A stretch of DNA of 33,741 nucleotides from Hyphomicrobiales bacterium (GCA_003140315.1 PLJS01000238.1:1-33741); one strand, 5' to 3'; shown: positions 17,589 through 27,047, counted from the first letter of the stretch. Notes: generated by a model not told the origin, from the sequence alone. Numbers and translations: made by a program.

Positions 17589-18640
17589 TCGCCGGCTCCG
17601 CGCTTGCGCAGCGACGCGAGCGCCGCTCTATCGTAGGCGTCGACGATCCGGGCAACGAGCTCGTGGCGCACCACGTCTTCCGACGTGAAGGCGACATGGC
17701 CGATACCTTCGACTCCGGCGAGCACGCGAACCGCTTCGGCCAAGCCCGATGTCTGGCCGGAGGGAAGATCGACCTGGCTTGGATCGCCAGTGATCACCAT
17801 GCGGCCGTTCTCGCCCAGACGCGTGAGCGCCATCTTCATCTGAATCGAGGTCGTATTCTGCGCCTCGTCGAGGATCACGACCGCGTTCGACAAGGTCCGG
17901 CCGCGCATGAAGGCGAGCGGCGCGATCTCGATCTCCCCGGTCTGCAGCGCACGCTCCACGATGCGTGCATCCATCAGGTCGAACAGCGCGTCGTAGATCG
18001 GCCGCAGATACGGGTCGACCTTCTCTCGCATGTCGCCGGGAAGGAATCCGAGCCGTTCGCCGGCCTCGACGGCCGGGCGCGACAGCACGATGCGGTCGAC
18101 CTCCTTGCGTTCGAACAGGGCGACCGCATGCGCGACCGCGAGCCAGGTCTTGCCGGTGCCCGCCGGGCCGGTGCCGAACACCAGCGAATGGCGCTTGAGT
18201 GCGCGCAGGTAAGCGTCCTGGCCGGCCGTGCGCGCACGCACCGGCCGTTTTCTCAAGTTTATCTCCTCGAAGCTCGGGGGTACGGCGGTTGGATCGAAAT
18301 CGAACAGCGAGCCTTGCGCGATCGCGACGCGGATCGCGCCCTCGACATCCCCCTGCGCAAGATCGTGGCCGCGCTTGAGCTGCTCATAGAGGTTTTGCAG
18401 CACGCGACGCGCCTGCTCGCAGGCTTCGCGCGATCCTTCGATCGTGACCTGATTGCCGCGTGAGGCTGCAACCACGTTCAGACGCCGCTCGATCAGCGCG
18501 AGGTTCTGGCCGTATTGGCCAAACAGCACCGAGGCGAGGCGATTGTCGTCGAAGGTCAACACCGTCTGGGCCGCCGCACTTTCGCCGATCTCCTGAGCGG
18601 AAGGGGCGAGCGATCCATTGGCGGGGGGAATATTGCGCAA
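17585..18640 (-). CDS. phoH: PhoH-family ATPase (YbeZ)
   Basis: PhoH/YbeZ is a P-loop ATPase that partners YbeY. Walker A GPAGTGKTWLA lies near residue 160. Downstream come VLSRPAVEAGERLGFLPGD, Walker B VVILDEAQNTT and VITGDPSQVDLP, all typical. An N-terminal KH-like RNA-binding part covers about 25-100. No ATG start exists near the N-terminus. TTG at 18640 has GGAG upstream and clears the miaB stop, so it is chosen (351 residues). TTG at 18664 would overlap miaB by 20 bases. The start is uncertain, the identity is not. Confidence 0.92.
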   Translation of the reverse strand: MRNIPPANGSLAPSAQEIGESAAAQTVLTFDDNRLASVLFGQYGQNLALIERRLNVVAASRGNQVTIEGSREACEQARRVLQNLYEQLKRGHDLAQGDVEGAIRVAIAQGSLFDFDPTAVPPSFEEINLRKRPVRARTAGQDAYLRALKRHSLVFGTGPAGTGKTWLAVAHAVALFERKEVDRIVLSRPAVEAGERLGFLPGDMREKVDPYLRPIYDALFDLMDARIVERALQTGEIEIAPLAFMRGRTLSNAVVILDEAQNTTSIQMKMALTRLGENGRMVITGDPSQVDLPSGQTSGLAEAVRVLAGVEGIGHVAFTSEDVVRHELVARIVDAYDRAALASLRKRGAGE

Positions 18641-18644
18641 TGAG

Positions 18645-20051
18645 CTAGGCTCCGAGGGCGGCAAGCGCCGGCTTCATCTCTTGCCGGCCCGGCGCGGTCA
18701 GCGCGCCGAACAGGCTGTTCGTTCCGATATCCGTCACGGTGACGGCGACCATCTCGCCGATCAAATGCGTATCCGCCATCACCTGCACCGGCTGGAGATA
18801 TGGCGACCGGCCGGTGAGCTGGCCAGGGAGGCGCCCCGGCTTTTCCAACAGGACATCGAAAGTCATGCCGCGGCAGCCCGCGTTGAAGGCGGCGTGATGC
18901 CGGTTGATCGCGTCCTGCAGCCGCGCGAGGCGCTCCGACTTCACGTCCTCGGCGACCTGATCGTCGGCGCTCGCGGCCGGTGTACCGGGACGGGCCGAGT
19001 ATTTGAACGAGAACGCGCCGGAATATCCGACCTCGTCCACGATGCGCAGGGTGTCGCCGAAATCGGCCTCCGTCTCTCCGGGAAACCCGACGATGAAATC
19101 AGAGGTGAGCGCGAGGTCCGGCCGTGCGGCGCGCAGACGTTCGATCACGCGCAGATAATCCGCGCCGGTATGGCGGCGGTTCATGGCCGCGAGCACGCGA
19201 TCCGACCCCGATTGAACCGGAAGGTGGAGCTGGGGCGCGAGCTGCGGCAGGTCGCGGTGGACCGCGATCAGGCCGTCGTCGACGTCGCGCGGATGGCTCG
19301 TCGTGTAGCGCAGACGCGCGATGCCCGGCACCTCGGCGACACGTTCCAAGAGCTGGGCAAGCGTCCATGTACGGCCATCCGGTCCGTCGCCATGATAGGC
19401 GTTCACGTTCTGCCCGATCAGCGTGACTTCACGCACGCCGGCATCCGCGAGATGACGCACCTCGGCGATGATCGTCGCGGCTGGGCGCGAGACTTCAGCG
19501 CCGCGCGTATAGGGCACGACGCAGAAGGTGCAGAACCTGTCGCAGCCTTCCTGCACGGTGACGAAGGCCGTGACGCCGCGCGCGCGCGTCGCGGATGTCG
19601 TCGGCGGCGTCAAAAATGCAAATTTGTCCTCGATCGGAAATTCGGTCGCGACAACGCGCTCTCCTCGGCGGTGCTCGCGTTCGGCACGCGCGAGCAGGTC
19701 GGGCAGGCGATGATAGCTTTGCGGGCCCACCACGAGGTCGACGGCCGGAGCGCGGCGAATGATTTCCTGCCCTTCCGCCTGCGCCACGCAACCCGCCACC
19801 GCGACGGTCACGCGGCGGCCGTCGCGCGCGGCGTCCTGCTTGAGCTTCGCGACGCGGCCGAGCTCGGAATAGACCTTCTCGGCGGCCTTCTCGCGGATAT
19901 GGCAGGTGTTGAGGACGATGAGGTCGGCATCTTCGGGCGCCGCGGTCTCGACGAATCCCTCGGGCGCGAGCAAATCCGCCATACGATGGGAATCGTAGAC
20001 GTTCATCTGGCAGCCGTAGGATTTGACGTAGAGCTTGCGAGGTCCGCTCAT
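18645..20051 (-). CDS. miaB: tRNA-2-methylthio-N6-isopentenyladenosine synthase MiaB
   Basis: MiaB is a radical-SAM methylthiotransferase acting on A37 of tRNA. The 468-residue protein has the N-terminal UPF0004 domain with cluster ligands C14, C50 and C88. The radical-SAM motif C170-x3-C174-x2-C177 lies in CDRFCTFC. The motif [11 protein letters not shown] and a C-terminal TRAM domain follow. All six cluster cysteines are present. It is followed within a few bases by phoH and preceded by a 120-base spacer after plsC. The ATG lacks a strong ribosome binding site. Confidence 0.97.
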   Translation of the reverse strand: MSGPRKLYVKSYGCQMNVYDSHRMADLLAPEGFVETAAPEDADLIVLNTCHIREKAAEKVYSELGRVAKLKQDAARDGRRVTVAVAGCVAQAEGQEIIRRAPAVDLVVGPQSYHRLPDLLARAEREHRRGERVVATEFPIEDKFAFLTPPTTSATRARGVTAFVTVQEGCDRFCTFCVVPYTRGAEVSRPAATIIAEVRHLADAGVREVTLIGQNVNAYHGDGPDGRTWTLAQLLERVAEVPGIARLRYTTSHPRDVDDGLIAVHRDLPQLAPQLHLPVQSGSDRVLAAMNRRHTGADYLRVIERLRAARPDLALTSDFIVGFPGETEADFGDTLRIVDEVGYSGAFSFKYSARPGTPAASADDQVAEDVKSERLARLQDAINRHHAAFNAGCRGMTFDVLLEKPGRLPGQLTGRSPYLQPVQVMADTHLIGEMVAVTVTDIGTNSLFGALTAPGRQEMKPALAALGA

Positions 20052-20159
20052 TCGGCGCGTGCGCTTGTCCTAAATCACTGGTTTAACTGGATAATCCTTC
20101 CGCCCGCGTGACCGGTGCGGCATTGCCCCTGTCTTACCGGGATTCCCTGCAAAAGGGAA

Positions 20160-20182
20160 CGGCGGGGCCCGTCACGCCGCCG
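20160..20182 (-). terminator. Weak terminator candidate at the end of plsC
   Basis: CGGCGG (20160-20165) pairs with CCGCCG (20177-20182) across an 11-base loop, partly inside the last plsC codons. On the minus strand it is followed by TTCCCTTTTG. The stem is short and the loop large, so termination is only a possibility. Confidence 0.35.
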
Positions 20183-20978
20183 GCCTCGGTTCCACGAGGC
20201 GGCCGCGCAATGCAGCAATCGTCAGGCGCCGGACCGAGGCCTCCAGGTCCCTGGCAAGGACCTTGCGGTCGGCCTCGCCGCCATAGGCGATCGGCTCGCC
20301 CCAGGTCATGACCACATCGATCGCGCCGCGCCGAACGATTTCTTTCAGGTGGGAAACCAAATTCATACGGCCGTACCAAGCGGCGAGCGGGCGGCGCTGG
20401 CGTCCCAGCGGCATGCCTTGATAGCCCACATAGGCGACCGAGAGCGGCTGGATCCAGACCTGCTGCACGTGTTCGGCGGCGGCAAGCGCGTCGCGCGCGG
20501 CTCCGATCAGCGCGGTGCGGAACGGCAGTACGCGATTGCCGTCGCTCGCGGTCCCTTCGCCGAACAGCAGGACCGGATCGCCCTCCGCGAGCCGCTGGGC
20601 GATCTCGGCATTGACCTCGCCGGTCTTGTGCCGTCGCGCCCGGTCGACGAACACGGAGCGCTGAAGCTTGGCGAGCCAGCCGAACAGCGGCCAGCTCGCG
20701 ATCTCCTGCTTGGCCACGAACACGACCGGCGCGGCGGATGTGATGACCGAAATGTCGAGCCAGGATGAGTGATTGGCGACGATCAGCAGAGGATGCGCGT
20801 TCATCGGCGCGCCGACGACGTGGACGCGCACGCCGAGCAGCGCGCACATAAGACGATGATAGAAGACGGGAATCCGCCGCCGCAGCGGGCGCTTCAGCGC
20901 GACTGCCACCCACTGCACCGGCATCAGCGGGAAGGTGATTGCGGCGACCGCGAAGAGGACAAAGACCAGGCGCAGCAT
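20172..20978 (-). CDS. plsC: 1-acyl-sn-glycerol-3-phosphate acyltransferase (PlsC-like)
   Basis: PlsC-type enzymes add the second acyl chain to make phosphatidic acid at the inner membrane. The 268-residue protein has an N-terminal membrane helix (about 4-28). The acyltransferase motif NHSSWLD places H70 and D75 in the HX4D pattern, and FGEGT is at about 139-143. A GTG directly precedes the ATG at 20978, which shares its A with the fur stop (TGATG). Relatives in this location may also act on lyso-ornithine lipids (OlsA-like), so the exact acceptor is uncertain. Confidence 0.88.
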   Translation of the reverse strand: MLRLVFVLFAVAAITFPLMPVQWVAVALKRPLRRRIPVFYHRLMCALLGVRVHVVGAPMNAHPLLIVANHSSWLDISVITSAAPVVFVAKQEIASWPLFGWLAKLQRSVFVDRARRHKTGEVNAEIAQRLAEGDPVLLFGEGTASDGNRVLPFRTALIGAARDALAAAEHVQQVWIQPLSVAYVGYQGMPLGRQRRPLAAWYGRMNLVSHLKEIVRRGAIDVVMTWGEPIAYGGEADRKVLARDLEASVRRLTIAALRGRLVEPRPAA

Positions 20979-21466
20979 CACCGTTTGGTCTTGCTGTCGT
21001 CGAGCGGCACCGCATAGAGCTCGAGTCGGTGCTCCACCAGCCGGTAGCCGAGCTTGCGGGCGACTTCGGCCTGGAGACGCTCGATTTCTTCGGATTGGAA
21101 TTCGATCACCTCGCCGGTCCGCAGGTTGATGAGATGATCGTGATGCGCATCGGGGATCTGCTCGTAGCGGGCGCGCCCTTCGCGGAAGTCGTGGCGCTCA
21201 ATGATGCCGGCGTCTTCAAATAGCTTCACCGTGCGATAGACGGTCGAGATCGAGATGCGCTCGTCGATCTCGGCGCAGCGGCGGTAGAGCTCCTCCACGT
21301 CCGGATGGTCGGCCGCCCCCGCGATCACGCGCGCGATCACGCGCCGCTGCTCGGTCATGCGCATGCCCTTGGCGGCGCACTGCGCTTCGATGAAGTTGGT
21401 CTTCGGCTCTGTCTTGGGCGCGGTCACGACTTCAAGGTCCGTCGTTGCTCCGGCAGCACATATCAT
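20978..21466 (-). CDS. fur: Fur/Mur-family metal-responsive repressor
   Basis: The 162-residue protein has the Fur winged helix (about 35-90, with MRMTEQRRVIARV and SISTVYRTVKLFEDAGIIERHDF). The HHDHLI metal-binding and dimerisation segment follows. The CxxC that follows HDHLI in E. coli Fur is replaced by LRTG, so the structural zinc site is absent. That is typical of alphaproteobacterial Fur/Mur, which often senses manganese. Its stop overlaps the plsC start. The ATG at 21466 has no clear ribosome binding site, and a GTG 15 codons downstream is an alternative. Mur versus Fur cannot be decided from sequence alone. Confidence 0.88.
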   Translation of the reverse strand: MICAAGATTDLEVVTAPKTEPKTNFIEAQCAAKGMRMTEQRRVIARVIAGAADHPDVEELYRRCAEIDERISISTVYRTVKLFEDAGIIERHDFREGRARYEQIPDAHHDHLINLRTGEVIEFQSEEIERLQAEVARKLGYRLVEHRLELYAVPLDDSKTKR

Positions 21467-21501
21467 ACGAATGGCGCTGGCGCGCGTCCATCGGCCGCCT
21501 G

Positions 21502-21987
21502 TTAAACGAGATCTCGCCGGAGAATCAGCGCGGCCGTCGGCCGGCCAGCGGACTGGCCGTAATATCCGCCCCGGCGGCCGACTTCGTGAAATCCCGCGCG
21601 TGCATAGAGCCGGCGCGCCGGCTCATTGTTCTCGTCAACCTCGAGGAAGACCGCGCGCAGGCCCAGTCCCGCGAGGCGGCGCAGATGCAGATCGAGCAGG
21701 CGGCGCGCGACGCCGCGGCCGCGCCGCGAGCGCGCGACCGCGACCGAGAGGATTTCGGCCTCGTCGGCGGCGCGGCGCGACAGGATGAAGCCGATCGTGC
21801 TGCGGCCGTCCGCGGCCCGGTCGGCGACCACGTTGCGATCGACCAGCAACTGCTCGAATTCGTGCTCGCTCCAGCCGCGATTGAACGATGAGGCATGCAG
21901 GGCCGCGAGCGCCGCAGCCTCGCGCGGGCTGGCGAGCGACAGGACGGGGTCCGCACGTCCCCATAGTCCTCGCAGCAGCGCCTTCAT
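21502..21987 (-). CDS. rimI: GNAT N-acetyltransferase, RimI-like
   Basis: RimI acetylates the N-terminal alanine of ribosomal protein S18. The 161-residue protein has the GNAT fold: a central ILSVAVARSRRGRGVARRLL segment with the Q/RxxGxG/A acetyl-CoA loop, and the C-terminal EVDENNEPARRLYARAGF motif. A longer frame continues upstream, but the ATG at 21987 overlaps the tsaB stop as ATGA and is chosen. The tsaB-rimI pairing supports the RimI call; other alanine acetyltransferase substrates are possible. Confidence 0.87.
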   Translation of the reverse strand: MKALLRGLWGRADPVLSLASPREAAALAALHASSFNRGWSEHEFEQLLVDRNVVADRAADGRSTIGFILSRRAADEAEILSVAVARSRRGRGVARRLLDLHLRRLAGLGLRAVFLEVDENNEPARRLYARAGFHEVGRRGGYYGQSAGRPTAALILRRDLV

Positions 21988-22664
21988 CGCCGCGGCAACC
22001 GCCCGCCATCTTGCGGGCGAGCATCCGGCCGACGCAGATAGAGCGGCTTTGGCGATGAGTTCTCTTCCCTGGCAGCCGCGCCGAGCCGCGCCACCCAGCC
22101 GATCTCGGGCGCGGCGCGCAGGTCGATGCGCGGTCTCGGCAGCCCGCTCGGCCAATGCGCCGCGAGCATCGCTGCGCCCGATCCGGTGATCAGTGTCGGC
22201 TCGGCAATAGCCTCACGCACGGCGTTGCTGGCTTGGTCGAGCCGGGGCGCCACGACCGTCATTCCGTTCGGCGCAAAGATCTGGAAATAGACGTTGTCGT
22301 TGCGGGCGTTGATCGCCGTGATGATGATCTCTTGCGTGCGCGCCGCCACATGCGGCGCGGCGAGCGCCGACAAGGTCGAGAGCCCGACGGCGGGCCGGTC
22401 GGCGGCGAGTGCGATACCGCGCGCCGCCGCGATTCCCACCCGCAAGCCGGTGAAGCTTCCGGGGCCGACCGTGACGGCGATCCGGTCGAGTTCGGCAAAT
22501 TCCCAATGCGCCGCGTCCATGATGCGCGCGATCAGCGGCATCAGGGCTTCGGCGTGTCCGCGCGCCATGTCGAGGGATTCGGCTGCCGGCATCTCGCCGG
22601 TCGCGGCGTCCAGGACGGCGGCCGCGCAGACCTCCAGTGCGGTATCGATCGCAAGGATGCGCAT
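21984..22664 (-). CDS. tsaB: tRNA threonylcarbamoyladenosine biosynthesis protein TsaB
   Basis: TsaB is the non-catalytic partner of TsaD in making t6A37 of tRNAs. The 226-residue ASKHA-fold protein starts MRILAIDTALEVCAAAVLD. It carries ARGHAEALMPLI and GPGSFTGLRVGIAAARGIA, both typical of TsaB (YeaZ). The start is ATG at 22664 with a weak ribosome binding site. It overlaps rimI by 4 bases and follows nfuA after 57 bases. TsaD and TsaE are not in the window. Confidence 0.94.
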   Translation of the reverse strand: MRILAIDTALEVCAAAVLDAATGEMPAAESLDMARGHAEALMPLIARIMDAAHWEFAELDRIAVTVGPGSFTGLRVGIAAARGIALAADRPAVGLSTLSALAAPHVAARTQEIIITAINARNDNVYFQIFAPNGMTVVAPRLDQASNAVREAIAEPTLITGSGAAMLAAHWPSGLPRPRIDLRAAPEIGWVARLGAAAREENSSPKPLYLRRPDARPQDGGRLPRR

Positions 22665-22721
22665 GAAGACTAAGAGCCCCGCCTCACACGCGGATGAGCG
22701 CGCTTCCCCGGTCGCGCGAGA

Positions 22722-23282
22722 TCAGATCGGCCGCACCTCGGTCACGTCGGGTACGAAATGGCGCAGCAGGTTCTGGATGCCGTGCTGGAGCGTCGCGGTC
22801 GAGGATGGACAGCCCGAGCACGAGCCCTTCATGGCGAGATAGACCACGCCGTCCTTGAATCCGCGGAACGTGATGTCGCCGCCGTCATTGGCGACGGCCG
22901 GCCGCACGCGCGTTTCGATCAGTTCCTTGATGGTCGCGACAGTGTCGGCGTCCGTCGGCTCGAAGAATTCGCCATCTTCGCTGTCGGCCGTGCTTGCCTC
23001 CGACACCACGATCGGGGCGCCGGACATGAAGTGCTCCATGATCACGCCCAGGATCGCGGGCTTGAGCTGCGGCCACTCGCCGTCTGCCTTGGTGACGGTG
23101 ATGAAATCCGAGCCGAGGAACACGCCGCCGACGCCGCGGATGTCGAACAACCGCTCGGCGAGCGGGGACTGTACGGCCTCGGCCTTGTCGCGCATCTCGA
23201 GCGTGCCGGTCTTCAGCACCGCGCATCCCGGCAGGAACTTCAGCGTGGCGGGGTTGGGCGTGGTTTCGGTCTGGATGAACAT
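22722..23282 (-). CDS. nfuA: NifU-like Fe-S scaffold/carrier protein (NfuA type)
   Basis: The 186-residue protein has an N-terminal Nfu_N domain (about 1-90, MFIQTETTPNPATLKF) and a C-terminal NifU-like domain (about 112-182). The cluster-binding pair is C155/C158 in GSCSGCPSS. Such proteins carry 4Fe-4S clusters to targets, which fits having the Fe-S enzyme MiaB downstream, though the link is only proximity. The 74% acidic-looking linker region (95-112) is normal. CGGAG precedes the ATG, and a candidate promoter lies 32-60 bases upstream. Confidence 0.93.
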   Translation of the reverse strand: MFIQTETTPNPATLKFLPGCAVLKTGTLEMRDKAEAVQSPLAERLFDIRGVGGVFLGSDFITVTKADGEWPQLKPAILGVIMEHFMSGAPIVVSEASTADSEDGEFFEPTDADTVATIKELIETRVRPAVANDGGDITFRGFKDGVVYLAMKGSCSGCPSSTATLQHGIQNLLRHFVPDVTEVRPI

Positions 23283-23313
23283 GGATCAACTCCGATGGCC
23301 TGAATTCACCTCA

Positions 23314-23342
23314 TAAATGGGCTCTTGCGGCGCCAAGGTCAA
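23314..23342 (-). promoter_or_regulatory. Candidate promoter for nfuA
   Basis: On the minus strand TTGACC (23337-23342) is 17 bases from CATTTA (23314-23319), just upstream of nfuA. The -35 is strong and the -10 weak. Sequence prediction only. Confidence 0.35.
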
Positions 23343-23357
23343 TGCGCGTCGCCGCCG

Positions 23358-23852
23358 TCACGACAGCGCGTCCAAATCCTCATCGCCGAGATGGCCCGGC
23401 ACGATCGCGACCGGGATCGGATAGCTGTTGGCGCTGTTGCCGACGTTCGAGACCAGTGGCCCGGGCCCGTCCTTTCCGGTGCCCGCTGCCAGCACCAGGA
23501 TCGCGATATCCTCGTCCTCGTCGATCAGGCTGAGGATTTCCGCGGCTTTCTCACCGTCGCGGATGACGCGCTCGGGCGTAATCCCGGCGATTCCGTTGGC
23601 GCGGGCCGCGAGCTGATCGAGGACCGCATTGGCGGCTTCGTGTGCCTCGGCCTTCATGATGTCGGCGACACCCAGCCACTGTTGATGGCGGTCATGCGGC
23701 TCGATGACCAGCAGCATCACGACGCTCGCGCCCGTGCGTGCCGCGCGCCGGCTCGCGTAGTACATGGCCCGGTCGCATTCGGGCGATTCGTCGATGATGA
23801 CCAGATACTTCGGCTTGTGCCCAGCCTCGTAGCTGCGGCGTTTGGCGCTCAT
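23358..23852 (-). CDS. Universal stress protein (UspA family)
   Basis: The 164-residue protein has the UspA alpha/beta fold. It begins with the hydrophobic strand KYLVIIDESPECDRAMYYASRRAARTG and ends with VGNSANSYPIPVAIVPG. A degenerate glycine-rich ATP loop, AAGTGKDGPG, lies between. Start ATG 23852 with GAGGGG close upstream is preferred over an extension to 23888. UspA proteins act in stress survival by poorly known means. It is downstream of trpS, a pairing usual in Rhizobiales. The specific role is unknown. Confidence 0.88.
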   Translation of the reverse strand: MSAKRRSYEAGHKPKYLVIIDESPECDRAMYYASRRAARTGASVVMLLVIEPHDRHQQWLGVADIMKAEAHEAANAVLDQLAARANGIAGITPERVIRDGEKAAEILSLIDEDEDIAILVLAAGTGKDGPGPLVSNVGNSANSYPIPVAIVPGHLGDEDLDALS

Positions 23853-23961
23853 TGGCCCCTCGGTTGCGCATGGCGCACGCTGAACCATGCTGCCACGCCG
23901 TTCGGTGCGGCCACAAGCTGGCGCGATGCCCGAAATCGAGGCGGCGGAAACAGGCCTACTG

Positions 23962-25008
23962 TCAGCGCCGGATCAATCCGACGATGTCCTTGACGGATTT
24001 CATGGTTTCGGCCGCGACGGCCTCGGCTCGGTCGCTTCCTTCGGCAAGAACTGAATCGATATACGCAGTATCCTGCCCGATCCGTTTCATTTCCGCGGCG
24101 ATCGGGGCCAGTTGGGAGACCGCGAGGTCGACCAGCGCGGTCTTGAAGGTCGAGAACTGCGCGCCGCCAAATTCGCCGAGCACCTCGGCCTTCGGCCGGT
24201 CGGCCAGCGCCGCATAGATGCCGACGAGATTATCCGCCTCCGGCCGTACCGCGAGCCCGGCTTCTTCGCTCGGCAGCGGCTCGGGATCGGTCTTCGCCTT
24301 GCGGACCTTCTGGGCAATCGCGTCCGCGTCGTCGGTCAGGTTGATGCGCGAATAATCGGAGGGATCCGATTTCGACATCTTCTTGGTGCCGTCGCGCAGC
24401 GACATCACGCGCGTCGCCGGTCCCTGGATGATCGGTTCGGTCAGCGGAAAATACGCCTGACCATGTCCGAGCTCAGCGATAGAACTGGCAAAATCATTGT
24501 TGAACTTCTGCGCAATGTCGCGGCACAACTCGAGGTGCTGCTTCTGATCGTCGCCGACCGGCACATGGGTCGCCCGATAGACCAGAATGTCGGCTGCCAT
24601 CAGCACCGGGTAATCGTAGAGCCCGATGGAGGCGTTCTCGCGATCCTTGCCGGCCTTCTCCTTGAACTGCGTCATGCGGTTGAGCCAGCCAAGCCGCGCG
24701 ACGCAATTGAAGATCCAGGCGAGCTCGGCATGCGCGGATACCTGGCTCTGGTTGAACACGATGTGCTTCTTCGGATCGATACCGGCGGCGATGAACGCGG
24801 CCGTGACCTCGCGGATGTTCTCACGCAGCGTCTTCGGTCCGCCCCAGACGTTGATCGGTACGGTGATCGCGTGCAGGTCGACGACGCAATAGATGCAGTC
24901 GTACTGCGCCTGCAGGGCCACGAACTTCTTGATGGCGCCGAGATAATTGCCGAGGTGCAGGTTACCGGTCGGCTGAACCCCGGAAAAGACGCGTTCCTTG
25001 AACGCCAT
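23962..25008 (-). CDS. trpS: Tryptophanyl-tRNA synthetase
   Basis: TrpRS charges tRNA-Trp. The 348-residue class I synthetase has the HIGH-type motif in [10 protein letters not shown] (about 15-24) and KMSKS at 210-214. VYCVVDLHA-like and [13 protein letters not shown] segments lie between them. An upstream in-frame start at 25038 exists, but the ATG at 25008 has AGGAG 6 bases before it and the standard N-terminus. In relatives murJ usually lies just upstream of trpS. Here a lower-GC nitrilase gene occupies that place. Confidence 0.96.
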   Translation of the reverse strand: MAFKERVFSGVQPTGNLHLGNYLGAIKKFVALQAQYDCIYCVVDLHAITVPINVWGGPKTLRENIREVTAAFIAAGIDPKKHIVFNQSQVSAHAELAWIFNCVARLGWLNRMTQFKEKAGKDRENASIGLYDYPVLMAADILVYRATHVPVGDDQKQHLELCRDIAQKFNNDFASSIAELGHGQAYFPLTEPIIQGPATRVMSLRDGTKKMSKSDPSDYSRINLTDDADAIAQKVRKAKTDPEPLPSEEAGLAVRPEADNLVGIYAALADRPKAEVLGEFGGAQFSTFKTALVDLAVSQLAPIAAEMKRIGQDTAYIDSVLAEGSDRAEAVAAETMKSVKDIVGLIRR

Positions 25009-25106
25009 GGCGGACTCCTGAATTGCGGGCCGTCCCATGACACGCCCGGCCGCAGCGGTGCAAGTGTGGCCGAAAGCCCGCGCTGTCCGGCGGCTCCAGC
25101 CGGTGC

Positions 25107-25853
25107 TTATCGCCGCGCCGACGAAGACTCGACCGCAACCTCAGCGACAAGGATGCCTTCGCTGAACAGTTCTCCAGCCTGAAGAACCGTCCCGTGGGCG
25201 TCGACGATTGCCGAAGAGCCGAACGAAATCCGATTAGCCGTGAGGCCAGCGACGTCGGCTCGAACGATCATCACACGGTTTTCCTTGGCGTGTGCGATAT
25301 CGATAGCTCTGGTCCAGGCGGAAACGTCCGCTCGGTCCGGCGGCAACCCATTGTTGCTCGGCACGAATAAGACGGTCGCGCCGCGCGCAACCATGGTCTC
25401 CGCAAGCTCCCGATGGTTCGTGTCGTTGCAGATCATGATGCCGAATGTCAGAGCCCCAACCGTAAAAACGGGGCTTTGGTCACCGGCGGAATAAACTGAC
25501 TCCCTGATTGCCGGAAAGCATTTGCGATATAGGCCGATGATCGCTCCGCGGTGAAAGACGGCTGCCGCGTTGTACAATTTCCCCGCAGCGTTGATCTCCG
25601 TAAATCCCACGATTGTCGTCACCGACCGGCTCTCCAGAGGTGCGAGCAATGCTCCCAGTCGGCCATTTTCGGCGCTGATCGCAATGCCGGCCGGGTCAGC
25701 TATGTCGTCAGCAAGTCCACCAAGTATCGCTTCGGGACAACACAGGATGTCCACGCCCCAGCTCTCACACCATTCGACGCGGCTGCGAATGAGTTCGAGG
25801 GCTTCCATGGAGCCGCCGCGCAGGACGGGAGCCTGGTAAGCAGCGACCTTCAT
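25107..25853 (-). CDS. Carbon-nitrogen hydrolase (nitrilase superfamily), probably acquired
   Basis: The 248-residue protein has the nitrilase-fold triad: E41 (CCPEAILGG), K111 (GLYRKCFP) and C142 (IMICNDTNH). It likely hydrolyses an amide or carbamoyl group; the substrate is unknown. Three hand-counted 60-base lines inside it each hold 33 G+C (55%). A line of the adjacent kinase gene holds 44 of 60. Codon use includes more A/T third positions. This suggests horizontal transfer. ATG 25853 is preferred over GTG 25865. It is divergent from the kinase gene and co-directional with trpS (98-base gap). Confidence 0.88.
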   Translation of the reverse strand: MKVAAYQAPVLRGGSMEALELIRSRVEWCESWGVDILCCPEAILGGLADDIADPAGIAISAENGRLGALLAPLESRSVTTIVGFTEINAAGKLYNAAAVFHRGAIIGLYRKCFPAIRESVYSAGDQSPVFTVGALTFGIMICNDTNHRELAETMVARGATVLFVPSNNGLPPDRADVSAWTRAIDIAHAKENRVMIVRADVAGLTANRISFGSSAIVDAHGTVLQAGELFSEGILVAEVAVESSSARR

Positions 25854-25939
25854 TTTTCTGCCCACCTACGGGAAAAGGACCACGAGGCAAATTGGGACCC
25901 TACCCGAAAGCCCGAATTGTCGCGTGGGATTCGCTGAGG

Positions 25940-25967
25940 TTGCCCGGCGAGACCTGCTGGCTATAGT
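25940..25967 (+). promoter_or_regulatory. Candidate promoter for the PfkB-family kinase gene
   Basis: TTGCCC (25940-25945) is 16 bases from TATAGT (25962-25967), about 50 bases before the ATG. The -10 matches five of six consensus positions. Sequence prediction only. Confidence 0.5.
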
Positions 25968-26016
25968 GCGCGCCGCTTAGCCCCGCACACGCCAAGACAC
26001 CATTCCAGGAGTTTCG

Positions 26017-27018
26017 ATGCCCGCCCAGCAATTCGATGTCCTCGGCATCGGCAACGCCATCGTCGACGTGATCGCGCGCACCGAGGACGATTTTCTCATC
26101 AAGCACGGCATGCAGAAAGGCACCATGGCGCTGATCGACGAGGCGCGCGCCGAGGCGATCTACGATTCCATGGGGCCGTCGACCCAGATCTCCGGCGGTT
26201 CGGCGGCGAACACCATCGCGGGTGTCGCGAGCTTCGGCGCGCGCGCGGCCTTCGTCGGCAAGGTCAAGGCCGACTGGCTCGGCCGTGCCTTCACGCACGA
26301 CATCCGCGCGGCTTCTGTGGCGTTCACGACGCCGCCCGCGACCGACGGGCCCCAGACCGCGCGCTGCTACGTGCTGGTGACGCCGGACGGCGAGCGCACC
26401 ATGAACACCTATCTCGGCGCTGCCCAGAACCTCACACCCGACGACATCGACGAGCGGCTGATCGCGGCCGCAGAGATCGTCTATCTCGAAGGCTATCTGT
26501 GGGACCCGCCGCAGGCGAAGGAAGCCTTTCGCAAAGCGGCGGCAATCGCGCATGCGGCCGACCGGCTGGTCGCGCTCACGCTTTCGGACGCGTTTTGCGT
26601 CGATCGCTATCGCGACGAGTTTCTCAACCTGATGCGCACCGGCGCGGTCGATCTGATCTTCGCCAACGAGCGCGAGCTGCACAGCCTCTATCAGACCCCC
26701 GACTTCGACGCTGCGATCAAGGCGCTGCGTGACGACGTGAAGCTCGGCGCCGTGACGCGCAGCGAGAAGGGCTGCATCGTCGTCTCGCGCAAGAGCAACG
26801 AGGTCGTCGAGGCTGCGCCGATCGAGAAGCTGGTCGACGCGACCGGCGCCGGCGATCTTTTCGCTGCCGGCTTCCTGTTCGGGCTTGCGCGCGAAGCCGA
26901 TCACTGGACCGCAGCGCGGCTCGGCGCGCTTGCGGCGGCGGAAGTGATCCAGCATCTCGGCGCGCGGCCGGAAACCTCGCTGAAAGACCTCGCGCAGGAC
27001 AACGTCCTGCCTATATGA
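26017..27018 (+). CDS. PfkB-family sugar/nucleoside kinase, adenosine kinase-like
   Basis: The 333-residue protein belongs to the ribokinase/PfkB family. The N-terminal GIGNAIVDVIA and the ISGGSAANTIAG substrate loop (about 58-69) are typical. The second signature DATGAGD is at 274-280, with D280 as catalytic base. The overall layout matches bacterial proteins annotated adenosine kinase, which would salvage adenosine to AMP. Other nucleoside or sugar substrates are possible. AGGAG precedes the ATG. The stop overlaps a possible start of the next frame, and the next gene probably shares its transcript. Confidence 0.88.
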   Translation: MPAQQFDVLGIGNAIVDVIARTEDDFLIKHGMQKGTMALIDEARAEAIYDSMGPSTQISGGSAANTIAGVASFGARAAFVGKVKADWLGRAFTHDIRAASVAFTTPPATDGPQTARCYVLVTPDGERTMNTYLGAAQNLTPDDIDERLIAAAEIVYLEGYLWDPPQAKEAFRKAAAIAHAADRLVALTLSDAFCVDRYRDEFLNLMRTGAVDLIFANERELHSLYQTPDFDAAIKALRDDVKLGAVTRSEKGCIVVSRKSNEVVEAAPIEKLVDATGAGDLFAAGFLFGLAREADHWTAARLGALAAAEVIQHLGARPETSLKDLAQDNVLPI

Positions 27019-27047
27019 GGGCTTGCAGTTCGCCGGTGCAGGTCCCG

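Noticed and set aside
20069-20086. TAAA-N7-TTTA upstream of miaB as a second CtrA box
   Set aside because: The half-sites are TAAA and TTTA, not TTAA and TTAA at the required spacing, so it does not fit the consensus.
18618-20111. A 497-codon plus-strand frame opposite miaB
   Set aside because: It is a shadow of miaB, which has all six cluster cysteines in the other strand.
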